Positions 33,532 through 43,110 are shown, counted from the stretch's first letter. The stretch: DNA of 64,000 nt from Coleofasciculus sp040219735 (GCA_040219735.1 JAVJRX010000031.1); one strand, 5' to 3'. The notes: generated by a model from the letters alone, not told the origin. Translations and numbers: made by a program.

Positions 33532-34572
33532 TTATGGCTGATGAGTGATGACGTGATCGGGCAAGGAAAGTTGCCGCAATTGTTGATTAATATTAAGCGC
33601 TGCGGCGAATCCCGACTTCATGGCGCTTTCAATTAAATTATTCCCACACCAATCGCCACAACAGACCAGGGGTAAAGGTGCTGTTGTCACAAGGCAATCT
33701 TGATGGGCGGGAGTTCGGGGAAAGGCATAGCGCCAGCGATGCACTTGGAACCAATCCGGGGACTTGAGCCAAGGAACGAGTAATTGAGCCGCATGAGCAA
33801 GTAATTGTTGACCCGCCTCTTGTAAATCGGGAGCATCTAGATAATGTTGAGCAAACTTAGCTGTACTATGAAGAACATAAATCGGTGAAGTTGCATCAGA
33901 ACGTTTGCTGCTGTCTAAACCAATCCAGGCTAAATTATCATCTGGAGAACATTTGATCGAGTATGACTTTAATGAGGGTTGTTGGGGGTTCGCATAACCC
34001 GCCATGACACTGAGACAGGGGTCAAATTTAACTGCCTGTAGACTTTCTATTAAATTTGAGGAGAACACCCTCTGATCCAAGGGTTCGAGCAATGTTAAGG
34101 CTTGGGGGGCGGGAATCGCCATAACGACGGCAGATGCGGTCAACTCGTTGTGTGTCTCGTCAGGTGTATGGTAGGTAATATGCCAGGTTTGTTCAGGGGT
34201 AGGCGCGATCGCATAGACACGACAGGAGAACCAGATATCTAAACCCTGAGCCAAATATTTAGCAACGGCGGTGATTCCGTTGGGGGCGATATAGCGAGGA
34301 GATGGGTATTCAGACTCATCTTGATTATCCCCCCAGAGGTGAAGGATGCCGCGATCGCACAATGTCTGAATCAGTTGCTGTGATAACTTGCCCTTAGCCA
34401 AGAGAAACGGTACACCATGATCAACCGGAGTTCCCTGAATGCGTCGAGTCGCCACTCGCCCACCAACGCCACGAGACTTTTCTAACACAACGACTCGATA
34501 CCCAGCTTGGTACAATTGTTGAGCGCAGATTAGTCCTGCCATACCTGCACCGATAATCGCAATATCAAACAC
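33532..34572 (-). CDS. FAD-dependent oxidoreductase (renalase-like)
   Basis: An N-terminal Rossmann fold binds FAD (FDIAIIGAGMAGLICAQQL, GxGxxG, with the acidic ribose ligand in VVVLEKSRGVGGRVATRR). The C-terminal FAD contact is LVCCGDWCGNNLIESAMKSGFAAA. The combination EKSRGVGGRVATRR...VDHGVPF is typical of renalase-like flavoproteins of cyanobacteria and plants. The natural substrate is unknown. I choose the GTG at 34572 because AGGAGA lies 7 bases upstream and the fold starts there; a longer frame adds 28 unrelated residues. Confidence 0.85.
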   Translation of the reverse strand: MFDIAIIGAGMAGLICAQQLYQAGYRVVVLEKSRGVGGRVATRRIQGTPVDHGVPFLLAKGKLSQQLIQTLCDRGILHLWGDNQDESEYPSPRYIAPNGITAVAKYLAQGLDIWFSCRVYAIAPTPEQTWHITYHTPDETHNELTASAVVMAIPAPQALTLLEPLDQRVFSSNLIESLQAVKFDPCLSVMAGYANPQQPSLKSYSIKCSPDDNLAWIGLDSSKRSDATSPIYVLHSTAKFAQHYLDAPDLQEAGQQLLAHAAQLLVPWLKSPDWFQVHRWRYAFPRTPAHQDCLVTTAPLPLVCCGDWCGNNLIESAMKSGFAAALNINQQLRQLSLPDHVITHQP

Positions 34573-34655
34573 TACAGATTCTCCTGTCCGGTTGAAGTTA
34601 AGTATACAGGTAGAATAGAGAGCAGTAGGGTTTATAGGGGTTGGAGGGTAGACCA

Positions 34656-35498
34656 TTGGATGAACTCAGAAGCGCCTTAGAACTGGCAACGGAAGACGAA
34701 TTACAGCAACTGACACAAATTTTGTTCCGTCGTCAGTTTAATCCTCTAGACTATATTCAAACTCCTGAACCCATCGAGGTTCAAAGTCAAGATCGGCAGG
34801 CGTGGTTGGATGCTCTAGAGCAACGGTTTCGCTTTTTAGCCGCCGATGGGGTGACGGTACTTAAGGGACGCACGAAGGACTTTACGTACCGACAAGCGCT
34901 GATTCAGGTTTGCCGTTACCTGAAGATCCCTTATTCAAAAAAACTATCAACCACGGATATCGAGGAAGAAATATTTCTTAACCTGATGAGTCGCGCCTGG
35001 AAAAAATTACCTCCCGCTGAACAAAAATCGATTACTGTGCAGGTAAAGCGCTCATTAGCTCAGTCGAATCAATCCCAACCCTTACCGGCGCATATCCAGC
35101 ACAATCCGATGGATTTGTTGATTAAGGGCGGTTCGGCGTTAGCCGTGTCTTCTGTTGTTAAGCCGATTATTCTTAAACAGGTGGCGCGTCAGTTTGCTAT
35201 CCATTTTGCCCGGTATCAAGTGGCAAAACAAGCAGCGGTTCAGGGGGGTGCAGCAGCGGCGACTCAGTTTCAGAATTATCTGGTGCTGCAAACGGCGAAG
35301 CGGGGAATGGCAGCGAATGCAGCGCGTTATGGGGCAACTCGCACCTTATTTGCCTTCGTCGGACCGGTATTGTGGGGCTATTTTTTTGCCGACTTAGGCT
35401 GGCGTGCGATCGCGACAAATTACGGTCGGATTATCCCAACTATCTTAGCGTTAGCACAAATTCGCCTGCTGCGGAGCGAATGTTGGGAACCCGTTTAG
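34656..35498 (+). CDS. YaaW family protein (DUF3944/UPF0174)
   Basis: The N-terminal section LDELRSALELATEDELQQLTQILFRRQFNPLDYIQTP matches the cyanobacterial YaaW group. A central helical domain is followed by a hydrophobic glycine-rich C-terminus (about 160-260: LLIKGGSALAVSSVVKPIIL, TRTLFAFVGPVLWGYFFADLGW) that may sit in a membrane. E. coli YaaW has no firm function. I use the TTG at 34656, which has GGAGGG 6 bases upstream; a TTG 15 bases earlier would read through the ribosome site. The gene is divergent from the flavoprotein gene with 83 bp between starts. Confidence 0.8.
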   Translation: MDELRSALELATEDELQQLTQILFRRQFNPLDYIQTPEPIEVQSQDRQAWLDALEQRFRFLAADGVTVLKGRTKDFTYRQALIQVCRYLKIPYSKKLSTTDIEEEIFLNLMSRAWKKLPPAEQKSITVQVKRSLAQSNQSQPLPAHIQHNPMDLLIKGGSALAVSSVVKPIILKQVARQFAIHFARYQVAKQAAVQGGAAAATQFQNYLVLQTAKRGMAANAARYGATRTLFAFVGPVLWGYFFADLGWRAIATNYGRIIPTILALAQIRLLRSECWEPV

Positions 35499-35837
35499 CT
35501 TAGCCTCGTTCCCAGGCTCTGCCTCCCATTTCATAGTTAGCCATTCTCCAGGGAGTGAATGCTAACCTCTTGACAGAAGCGGATTTTACCATCATCAGTT
35601 AGAAAATCGGCGTCGTCAAAAAACGATAGTAGGGGCGTATTGACGTGCATTGGTGTCAACTTAAGTCACAACCCTTACCCATTCTCGTTTCCAGCTTTAG
35701 GGTGGAAATGCTCCTTAAGCGGCTGGAGCCGCTTGTCAAAGGAGGCGGAGCCTCAAGAGAGGCATTCTCAGGCTATGCCTGGAAACGAGAGCCGGGAAAA
35801 ACCACAGCCCTTAAGCTATGGCGATTAGAAATCACGG

Positions 35838-35920
35838 CTATACAAACAAAGTCCGCCTACGCGGACTAACGAAAAGCTAAGTTTTGAAACCCGCGAAGGC
35901 GGGTTTCGTTTGTGTAGAGT
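35838..35920. repeat. Inverted pair of family-3 hairpin repeats
   Basis: ACAAACAAAGTCCGCCTACGCGGACT (35842-35867) is the reverse form of the unit that follows, AAACCCGCGAAGGCGGGTTTCGTTTGTGTAG (35887-35917). The forward unit also occurs inside the 12995-13112 element and at 63676-63731. The rest of 35499-35837 contains GGAACGAG/CTCGTTCC-type repeat fragments. Confidence 0.6.
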
Positions 35921-35973
35921 TGTGTCTACAATTTTGCTACAGTAAGCTTATTTGGCTGTCTGCCCTCTGGCTT

Positions 35974-37395
35974 GTGTTGGAAAAAATCGATAAATATCTA
36001 TTCACTCGCCACCCGCAACCCCGCTTGCAGGGCGCTTGGAATTGCGCCCAAATCGGATTTTTTATCTTTCCCTGGTTTCCCGCTGTGGGGGCTGTGGGTG
36101 TGGGTTTTGCCTTAATCGGAACCTGGTGGCAAGATTATCGCCGGATTATTCGGCGTCCTCTAAACTGGGGACTGGGAATCTTGAGTCTTTGGCTAATTTT
36201 CAGCGCGACGCAAGCCTATAACCCCACGGAAGCATTCCTCGGTTTAGCCAATTTCCTGCCATTCTTGGCTTTTTTTGCCGCATTCAGTGCCTTAATTCAA
36301 ACACCAGCCCAGCTACGGCGTCTCGCCTGGATTCTGGTGATTCCTTCTGTACTGGTTGTCATCCTCGGCTTCGGGCAGTTATTTCTCGGTTGGGCGCATC
36401 CGCCCCAGTTTCCCGCCTTGTTGGGTTGGGTATTAGAAGCCCAAGGAAATCCACCGGGGCGCATGGCTTCGGTATTCATGTACGCTAATATCCTGGCGGC
36501 TTATCTGCAAATTGTCTTTACTTTAGGATTAGGGCTCTGGATTGAGACGTTTCAAGCTTGGCGACAGCAGAGAGCTGGGGGAGCTGGGGAAGCAGGCGGT
36601 GTAGGGGCGGGTTTGACGGATAACTTATGGCGCCAAACCGATAACTTAACTAAACCCGCCCTTCTGGGGGAAGCAGGGAGAGTTCTCTTATTTTTAACTG
36701 GGGTGGAAATTGCTAATGCGATCGCGCTTATCCTCACTCATTCCCGAAATGCTTGGGGTGGGGTGATTGTCGCGAGTCTGGCTTTTGCACTTTACCAAGG
36801 CTGGCGCCTCTTAGTGGGGATAGTCGTCGCTGCGGCTGTCGCTGTACCATCAGCGGCGTTTGGTCCCTCACCCTTACGGGAAAGGTTGCGAATGATTGTT
36901 CCGGCTTACTTTTGGGCGCGACTCACCGATCAGCTTCATCCCGATCGCCCCGTGGCGTTGATGCGGATAACCCAATGGCGCTTTGCTTTGTCCCTGACTC
37001 AGCAGCGCCCTTGGACTGGTTGGGGATTGCGGAATTTCACGCTACTTTACGAACAGCAGATGGATCTGTGGCTAGGTCATCCCCATAATCTTATCCTGAT
37101 GTTGACGGCTGAAGCGGGTATTCCGGCTACAATCCTATTTTGTGGCTTAGTTGGCTGGATTTTCGGGCAAGGCGTTCTCTGGATCAACAAAGCGCGATCG
37201 CTCTCAAGTGGCGATCGATTAATCGTCTTTAGTTATTTAGTCGCATTCGGTGGCTGTATCCTATTCAATATGCTGGATGTCACGCTCTTTGACCTACGGG
37301 TGAATACCTTAGGATGGCTACTTCTATCCGCGATCGCTGGGGTGACGGCTTACAGAAGTCATCAAAACAAAGGCTATTCATCCGTACAGACGTAG
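35974..37395 (+). CDS. IctB/O-antigen-ligase-like membrane protein
   Basis: A polytopic protein of the Wzy/WaaL O-antigen ligase superfamily, similar in layout to cyanobacterial IctB. About ten hydrophobic helices are seen. The large loop has GRMASVFMYANILAAYLQIV, LILTHSRNAWGGVI and RPWTGWGLRNFTLLYEQQMDLWLGHPHNLILMLTAEAGI, whose H-x-HN-L region is the ligase signature. IctB was first described as a bicarbonate transporter candidate, though ligase activity is more plausible. Residues ~200-232 are encoded by a repeat inserted in frame. The start is uncertain: sequence before the GTG at 35974 is repeat-derived. Confidence 0.8.
   Translation: MLEKIDKYLFTRHPQPRLQGAWNCAQIGFFIFPWFPAVGAVGVGFALIGTWWQDYRRIIRRPLNWGLGILSLWLIFSATQAYNPTEAFLGLANFLPFLAFFAAFSALIQTPAQLRRLAWILVIPSVLVVILGFGQLFLGWAHPPQFPALLGWVLEAQGNPPGRMASVFMYANILAAYLQIVFTLGLGLWIETFQAWRQQRAGGAGEAGGVGAGLTDNLWRQTDNLTKPALLGEAGRVLLFLTGVEIANAIALILTHSRNAWGGVIVASLAFALYQGWRLLVGIVVAAAVAVPSAAFGPSPLRERLRMIVPAYFWARLTDQLHPDRPVALMRITQWRFALSLTQQRPWTGWGLRNFTLLYEQQMDLWLGHPHNLILMLTAEAGIPATILFCGLVGWIFGQGVLWINKARSLSSGDRLIVFSYLVAFGGCILFNMLDVTLFDLRVNTLGWLLLSAIAGVTAYRSHQNKGYSSVQT
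36601..36665 (+). repeat. Family-1 repeat inserted in frame in the IctB-like gene
   Basis: GTAGGGGCGGGTTTGACGGA to AACTAAACCCGCCCTTCT. It is closest to the copy at 54497-54560, sharing ATAACTTA...GATAACTTAACTAAA. It follows directly on a GGGGGAGCTG-type low-complexity stretch (36571-36600). Together they encode RAGGAGEAGGVGAG and LTDNLWRQTDNLTKPALL without breaking the frame. Confidence 0.85.
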
Positions 37396-37427
37396 TACAC
37401 AAAAGACAAGGGAATTCATTATTCAAC

Positions 37428-37817
37428 CTACAGTTTTTCCAAATAAGTTAACAAGTCTGCCATTTCCTGAGGACTAGGCTGGAACTTTGGCATCGGGGGG
37501 GTTTGACCACTAATCACCTGCTCAATCAAACCACTCGGCGATCGGTGTTTAGAAATATGCTGTAAGCTAGGTCCTACCTTGCCATCAGCTTGCATACCAT
37601 GACAATCTGCACAGTTGATTTCAAAAATAGCCTGTCCTCGAACTGGATCACCGTTGAGGGACAAAACTTTCTGCATATAAGGATCGGAAACTTGCAGCAT
37701 CTGAAATCCGAAGATACTGATGCCGATCACGAACAGTAGCGCGAGTACCACCATGGTAATCCGCCGAACTAAGACTTGAGGTTGGTCAAGCTGGTTCTCC
37801 AAGGGATCTCCTGCCAA
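37428..37817 (-). CDS. cytM: Cytochrome cM
   Basis: A membrane-anchored c-type cytochrome of cyanobacteria that influences electron flow between photosynthesis and respiration. One N-terminal membrane helix (about 19-41) is followed by the haem-binding FEINCADCHGMQADGKVGPS (C69, C72, H73). The axial methionine lies in GQTPPMPKFQPS (M109), and the protein ends MADLLTYLEKL. The order of these blocks is that of Synechocystis CytM. The haem domain should face the lumen or periplasm. petG lies divergently 279 bp away. Confidence 0.92.
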   Translation of the reverse strand: MAGDPLENQLDQPQVLVRRITMVVLALLFVIGISIFGFQMLQVSDPYMQKVLSLNGDPVRGQAIFEINCADCHGMQADGKVGPSLQHISKHRSPSGLIEQVISGQTPPMPKFQPSPQEMADLLTYLEKL

Positions 37818-38096
37818 GTTGAGAATTTCTGAACAAAGTTAAACTGGACTTACACTGCAACACAGGTAGAGTTACCCAGGAGGGTAATAGTGTAACAGAT
37901 TGGAAAGAAGTATGTCGATTAATAAACATAGCTTAAAATTTACAGACTAAGTAAGCAAGTTGGAATCATGGATGTAGTGCAGCCAGCAATCTGGAAGTGG
38001 CTGATTCCTGGTCTTGCTGGTATTGAGTAGCAATTGGGTCATCTCACCTAGTAGGATGAGAAACAAGTAAAAAAACTTAGTCTTTGGAGAACGATC

Positions 38097-38210
38097 ATGA
38101 TCGAACCACTGCTGTCGGGAATTGTTCTCGGCTTAATCCCTGTGACTTTGGCTGGATTATTTGTCGCCGCCTACCTCCAATATAAGCGGGGGAACGAATT
38201 GGGATTATAA
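38097..38210 (+). CDS. petG: Cytochrome b6f complex subunit PetG
   Basis: A 37-residue single-helix subunit needed for assembly and stability of the cytochrome b6f complex in thylakoids. The product MIEPLLSGIVLGLIPVTLAG continues to KRGNELGL and is nearly identical to known PetG proteins. GGAG lies 9 bases upstream of the ATG. It is convergent with rsmD; the 96-bp gap contains a tandem TGGGGGAGA low-complexity run (~38250-38278). Confidence 0.96.
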   Translation: MIEPLLSGIVLGLIPVTLAGLFVAAYLQYKRGNELGL

Positions 38211-38306
38211 TCAACAACACTCCCAGCCCTTGGGTTAGGGGTTGGAGAGGTGGGGGAGATGGGGGAGATGGGGGAGTTAACTCACGCGCCATGCCCTCGA
38301 AAGTCG

Positions 38307-38867
38307 TCAAGGGTCAAAACTCTCATCCTTCCCCCTGAGACGGTAAAAAGCTAAGGCTGTGTTACCGTAGACTTTCTGGCGACAAATTTCTAGGGGGGTA
38401 ATGGGTTGAGGTGTCCAGTAGTTAGGGCTATATTCCACCGCTAATTCACCTTGATCCGCCAAGAGTTGATAATGGGCGATCGCTTCTAGAACCGGATTGT
38501 ACAAATCACTGGCATAAGGGGGATCAAAATAAATCCGGTCAAATTGCTGATCAGCCAGGGTTTTTAATCGCCCCACCACATTTCCCCGCACCACCTGGAA
38601 AGTTTGCTCAGGCTGAGCAACGTACTGCCAATTCTGTTGCATAATAGAACAGGCTTTGCCCTTTATGTCAATCCCCACCACTAAAGATGCGCCGCGACAG
38701 AGGGCTTCAGCGCCCATAGCACCTGTACCCGCACAGAGATCCAGCCAACGACATTGTGCGATCGCACCTTGCCAGATATTAAATACCGCCTCCCGTACCC
38801 GTGCGGGTGTCGGGCGGGTTTCTAGTCCAGGTAAAGTTTTTAGCTGTCGGTTTCCATAAATTCTCAT
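38307..38867 (-). CDS. rsmD: 16S rRNA guanine-966 N2-methyltransferase
   Basis: RsmD methylates G966 of 16S rRNA during 30S assembly. The 186-aa product has the family N-terminus MRIYGNRQLKTLPGLETRPTPARVREAVFNIW. The SAM-binding motif is WLDLCAGTGAMGAEALCRGA, and the catalytic motif FDPPY is in RIYFDPPYASDLY. It is convergent with petG, a neighbour pair I have seen in other cyanobacteria. Confidence 0.94.
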   Translation of the reverse strand: MRIYGNRQLKTLPGLETRPTPARVREAVFNIWQGAIAQCRWLDLCAGTGAMGAEALCRGASLVVGIDIKGKACSIMQQNWQYVAQPEQTFQVVRGNVVGRLKTLADQQFDRIYFDPPYASDLYNPVLEAIAHYQLLADQGELAVEYSPNYWTPQPITPLEICRQKVYGNTALAFYRLRGKDESFDP

Positions 38868-39048
38868 GAATCATACCACGTTCGGTAATATCAGTTGTGT
38901 ATAGAAGGGTAACTTTTTGTCCCCATAACTATGGGCATGATAGACGAAGGACCCAAACTGATATGATATTAGTGATTATACTCTTAAGCTGAATGGCACA
39001 CTCCTGCCAGGCTGGTGGGCAGTGTCCACCCTACGGTATTTATAAATC

Positions 39049-39915
39049 ATGCAGTCCTACGAAATTGAAACTTCTCCCTGGTGGGTGCAACGCTGGATAG
39101 ACTTACTCAATTCCTATCGCTTTAAAAAGCGTTTGGAACGCGCCCGCAAATACGCCAAAGAAGGCAATGTCCTCAGTATTGAGTTTGAAGGTCCTCAGGT
39201 GTTGGCACGGGTACAAGGAACAGAACCCGATCCCTATCAAGTTTCTCTATCAATTGACCCGTTTACCGATGAAGACTGGGGTTATGTGGTGGAAACTATG
39301 GCGCAAGAATGTATTTATTCGGCTCAATTATTAGCCGGAGAAATGCCGGAAAATATTGAACAGGTGTTCACCGCTAATGGGTTGAGTTTATTTCCATTCA
39401 CCCTTTCGGATATTCATTCAAAATGTAGTTGCCCTGATCCGCAAAACCCCTGTAAACATATTGGTGCAATTTACTATCAATTAGGCGATCGATTTAGTGA
39501 AGATCCCTTTGTATTATTCCAGTTACGGGGACGCACTAAAGCGCAAATTCTGGATGATTTGCGTCGCTTACGCAGTACGGGGGGTGTAGAACTAAAACCT
39601 GAGGAGAAAGCAGAGGTTGAGTCCAAATCAAGTCAATCAGAGGTTAAATCCAGTCGATTAGATGATAATCAGCAAAATGAAGGAAAACCAGCCGTTTCTG
39701 TTCCAGTTAAACTTGAGCAATTTTGGCAATACGAAGAACCTCTTGATCCCTCTCTGGTTGTAATTACTCCTCCTCCAGACAATCGCACTGTATTGGATGT
39801 TTTAGGGGCGCTCCCCTTAGCAGCGGCTGATAGTCGTGTCATGCAATATTTTCGGGAAGTTTATCAACTGGTTAGTCAACAGGCGATGATGTCCGCATTG
39901 AATCGGGAAACCTAA
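39049..39915 (+). CDS. SWIM zinc-finger protein
   Basis: The SWIM motif CSCPDPQNPCKH (CxCx6CxH, about residues 126-138) is intact and predicted to bind zinc and nucleic acid or protein. The N-terminal half carries the conserved SWIM-neighbour blocks WWVQRWIDLLNSYRFKKRLERARKYAKEGNVL and PFTDEDWGYVVETMAQ. The C-terminal third is polar and probably disordered, ending in a helical segment. In bacteria such proteins usually accompany SNF2-type helicases; none is adjacent here, so the partner would be encoded elsewhere. Confidence 0.88.
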   Translation: MQSYEIETSPWWVQRWIDLLNSYRFKKRLERARKYAKEGNVLSIEFEGPQVLARVQGTEPDPYQVSLSIDPFTDEDWGYVVETMAQECIYSAQLLAGEMPENIEQVFTANGLSLFPFTLSDIHSKCSCPDPQNPCKHIGAIYYQLGDRFSEDPFVLFQLRGRTKAQILDDLRRLRSTGGVELKPEEKAEVESKSSQSEVKSSRLDDNQQNEGKPAVSVPVKLEQFWQYEEPLDPSLVVITPPPDNRTVLDVLGALPLAAADSRVMQYFREVYQLVSQQAMMSALNRET

Positions 39916-39962
39916 TATTTTGGTTTTAGGTGAGTTAGTTGTGCAATTAGGAAAAACCATGT

Positions 39963-40727
39963 ATGTTAGGTGCAATTACTGGAGATATTGTTGGCTCAAT
40001 TTATGAAGGACACAGTATCAAAACTAAAAATTTTGATCTGTTTAATCCGAGGCGTTATTTTACCGATGACACTGTACTCACTATTGCCGTAGCTGATACC
40101 CTTCTCACATCAGGAAAGTACGCCGAGAAACTCAAGGAATACTGCCGATTGTATCCGAATGCCGGATATGGTAAGAATTTTAAGGCGTGGGGAATGTCGG
40201 ATAAGGTTGAACCTTACAATAGTTGGGGTAATGGTTCAGCCATGCGAGTTAGTCCGATTGGTTTTGCCTTTGATGATCTCGATACTGTGTTACAGGAAGC
40301 TAAACGCAGTGCTGAGGTGACTCATAATCATCCTGAAGGGATTAAAGGCGCACAAGCCACAGCCTCTGCTATTTTTTTAGCACGCACAGGTCATAGTAAG
40401 GTAGAGATAAAGTCTTATGTTGAAACCACATTTGACTATGACTTGAATCGTCAGATTGAGCAGCTAGAACCTGCAACGGTTTCTTGTCAGGGTTCTATCC
40501 CTCAAGCAATGATTGCTTTTCTGGAATCAACTGATTTTGAAGATGCCATTCGGAATGCTATTTTTATCGGCGGGGATAGTGATACGCTTGCCTGTATTAC
40601 AGGTGGGATTGCTCAGGCATTTTATGGCGGTGTTCCTCAGGAAATAGCTCAACAAAGCTTGACTATTCTTGATCAGCGTTTGTGCGCGATCGCCAATAGA
40701 TTTAATTCAAAGTATTCAGTCACATAA
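39963..40727 (+). CDS. ADP-ribosylglycohydrolase family protein
   Basis: A DraG-type dinuclear-metal hydrolase that removes ADP-ribose from proteins or nucleic acids. The metal-binding clusters are present: GAITGDIVGSIYEGH, RRYFTDDTVLTIA (T-D-D near residue 36) and GGDSDTLACITGGIAQAFYG near the end. At 254 aa it is a single domain. Family members act on nitrogenase reductase, ADP-ribosylated nucleotides or unknown targets; the substrate here cannot be told. The gene lies 47 bp after the SWIM protein gene in the same direction. Confidence 0.9.
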   Translation: MLGAITGDIVGSIYEGHSIKTKNFDLFNPRRYFTDDTVLTIAVADTLLTSGKYAEKLKEYCRLYPNAGYGKNFKAWGMSDKVEPYNSWGNGSAMRVSPIGFAFDDLDTVLQEAKRSAEVTHNHPEGIKGAQATASAIFLARTGHSKVEIKSYVETTFDYDLNRQIEQLEPATVSCQGSIPQAMIAFLESTDFEDAIRNAIFIGGDSDTLACITGGIAQAFYGGVPQEIAQQSLTILDQRLCAIANRFNSKYSVT

Positions 40728-41093
40728 ATTTATAGTCTAAAACCTTATACAAGCTGACTCAGGTTGTGTTCTACTCAACTGAAAAGTGCTGTATTGATTC
40801 TTCCCGAATACTTGAATGGCTTCTCGGCGCGAAGTTGATTGCAGCGTTTGAGTAAATTATCATACAATGTTAACTGTATTACCTGTTTTACAGTGTCTTA
40901 CGGTTTTGAGCGCCTTTGAGAGGGCAACTCCTCTAGCGCTTGGCACAAAAGCGGGTAAAAGGGTGGGAGGCTCGCCGCGTTTGCTGGAAAATGGAAACCA
41001 CTCATCACTAAAAAAGAGCGAGTTACCATCGTGTAACAGCAAGCCAGAACCCTTACTCCTTGCTGAGTAGATTGTCACGCTTTGTAGGGGAGA
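40728..41093. other. Spacer before the TPR gene
   Basis: 366 bp with a GAGCGCC...GGGCAACTCCTC hairpin-like stretch near 40909-40940. I looked for the missing NB-ARC part of the next gene on the plus strand and saw none. No convincing gene is present. Confidence 0.3.
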
Positions 41094-43094
41094 ATGCTTG
41101 GACGCGGTTTAGCTAAGCAAGGTTCAGCTCATCCAATTCAGACACCAGCATGGCTATCCCAGAGGATGCGATCGCACAAGCTCATTGAGTACCCAAATGG
41201 CGCTCAGACTCTATCTGAACGATTAAATATGACAATGCAGCAGCCAGATCAAGGCGGGAAAGGGGATCACTCCCCAGATGTGCTGTCACCAGAACAAGCG
41301 TGGAAACTTTTGACAGCCTTACTGGGTAAAGAACGCATGTTGCAGGATCGGGGCGCACAGAAAGTTTTACCTCTACTGTGTGAATGGCTGGGATATCTAT
41401 CGTTAGGCATAGAGTTAGTCGGGCGATACTTAGCACAACACCCCGATTTGTCTTTAACCGATATACTCAAACGCCTCGAAGCGCAGCGATATCCTGATCA
41501 AACAACTAAACCGCCAAGCCAGCCGACACTCCAGTGGGGAATCAATACCCTTTTGGAATACGTCTGGAGAGAACTCAATCCCATCACCCAACAAGTAAGT
41601 CAACTTTTGAGCTTATTTGCCCCAACCCTCTGGCGTTGGCAATGGTTAGAATCTGCTAGTGACTTCTTGCACTGGAGACAGGCAGATCTCAACCAAGCTC
41701 AAACTCAACTTGATCAGTGGCGTTTGATTGAGTCGGTGGCAAATCGCCAAGGTTGCTACAAAGTTCAGCCCTTAATTCGGGAGTTTTTTCGCAAAAAATT
41801 GGAGGCGTTAGATTCACCCGCCATTTTTGTGTCTCATCCTCCTTATCCTTTTCCCAAACCGTTGTCCCAGCCAATCCCCAAGCCACCTCAACCGGATAGT
41901 CAGCCTTTACCAAAACCAATTTCCCACGACTACTCAACTCAGCAGACGCCACCTCCCAGAGAATGGCATTCATTCCTCTCCTCTTATGCTGACGTCCCTG
42001 GTTCCGGTGAAAATTGCCCTATTGATCAGCAACTCCATTTTCCGATTACGAATCCCACCTGTTCGTGTCAACGAGACAACTCTCAAATTACCAATTCAGG
42101 AGTTTCCCCAAAAAGCAAGAACAAAGCACCACCCTTCAAAAAACTCCATGCTGATGACTTCAGGCAGGCTTTTACCGCTATTGTTGTTGAACTGGTTCAG
42201 CCAATTCCTGATTCTCCTACCCCAGAACAGATCACGTTCTTGGAAGAGATACTGCCTCACATTCAAGAAATAGTTCAAACCCTAGAATCAGCCGTAAGGG
42301 ATGAGGATTCACTCTGCTTATTTGATAGTTTGGGCAAATTCTATAGTCAAGGATTAACAGATTTACTTTGGCTATTTGATCGCTTAGGCAGATTTTATCA
42401 GCATCAGGGAATGGTTGAGCAGGCAGAATCCTGGTTTAGGCACTGCATATTCATCGCCCAAGCCGCTTTTGGCGAGGAACATCTTGATGTTGCTACTAGC
42501 TTGAATAATTTGGCAGGATTGTACTATACTCAAGGTCGCTACAGTGAAGCTGAACCTCTTTACTTGCAAGCCTTAGAGGTGAGAAAACATCTGTTAGGTA
42601 ATCATCATATCGATGTTGCTACTAGCTTGAATAATCTGGCAGGACTTTACTATGCTCAAGGTCGCTATAGTGAAGCTGAACCTCTTTACTTGCAAGCCCT
42701 AGAGCTGAGAAAATCTTTCTTAGGCAATTACCATCTTGATGTTGCCAGTAGCCTCAACAATTTGGGATTATTGTACTATACTCAAGGTCGCTACAGTGAA
42801 GCTGAACCCCTTTACTTGCAATCCTTAGAGCTAAGAAAATCTCTCTTAGGCAATTGCCATCCGGGTGTCGCGACTAGCATCAACAATTTAGCGGGACTCT
42901 ACAATTCTCAAAAACGCTACAGAGAAGCGGAATCACTATTGGTTCAGGCATTAAGTTTGAGTGAACAGCATTTAGGAGATGATCATCCTAATACGGCTAT
43001 TTTTCGGAAAAATTTATCCATTCTCAGAACTAAGATGAAGGCTAATCGTAGCTGGTGGCAGTGGTTAGGGGAAGTTATTCAACCTAAACTCTAA
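41094..43094 (+). CDS. Tetratricopeptide protein resembling an NB-ARC protein without its ATPase domain
   Basis: Residues ~60-125 (AWKLLTALLGKERMLQDRGA, then LCEWLGYLSLGIELVGRYLAQHPDLSLTDILKRLE) match the helical ARC region that follows the nucleotide-binding domain in cyanobacterial STAND/NB-ARC proteins. A winged-helix-like region (~150-250) and a proline-rich linker follow. The end has four or five 42-residue kinesin-light-chain-type TPRs (DVATSLNNLAGLYYTQGRYS, EAEPLYLQALELRKSLLG). The upstream P-loop and NB domain are absent, so switching by ATP is impossible unless another protein supplies it. The start is uncertain; the ATG at 41229 is an alternative. It could be a truncated gene or an adaptor. 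Confidence 0.8.
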   Translation: MLGRGLAKQGSAHPIQTPAWLSQRMRSHKLIEYPNGAQTLSERLNMTMQQPDQGGKGDHSPDVLSPEQAWKLLTALLGKERMLQDRGAQKVLPLLCEWLGYLSLGIELVGRYLAQHPDLSLTDILKRLEAQRYPDQTTKPPSQPTLQWGINTLLEYVWRELNPITQQVSQLLSLFAPTLWRWQWLESASDFLHWRQADLNQAQTQLDQWRLIESVANRQGCYKVQPLIREFFRKKLEALDSPAIFVSHPPYPFPKPLSQPIPKPPQPDSQPLPKPISHDYSTQQTPPPREWHSFLSSYADVPGSGENCPIDQQLHFPITNPTCSCQRDNSQITNSGVSPKSKNKAPPFKKLHADDFRQAFTAIVVELVQPIPDSPTPEQITFLEEILPHIQEIVQTLESAVRDEDSLCLFDSLGKFYSQGLTDLLWLFDRLGRFYQHQGMVEQAESWFRHCIFIAQAAFGEEHLDVATSLNNLAGLYYTQGRYSEAEPLYLQALEVRKHLLGNHHIDVATSLNNLAGLYYAQGRYSEAEPLYLQALELRKSFLGNYHLDVASSLNNLGLLYYTQGRYSEAEPLYLQSLELRKSLLGNCHPGVATSINNLAGLYNSQKRYREAESLLVQALSLSEQHLGDDHPNTAIFRKNLSILRTKMKANRSWWQWLGEVIQPKL

Positions 43095-43110
43095 GCAAAC
43101 TACAAAAATA

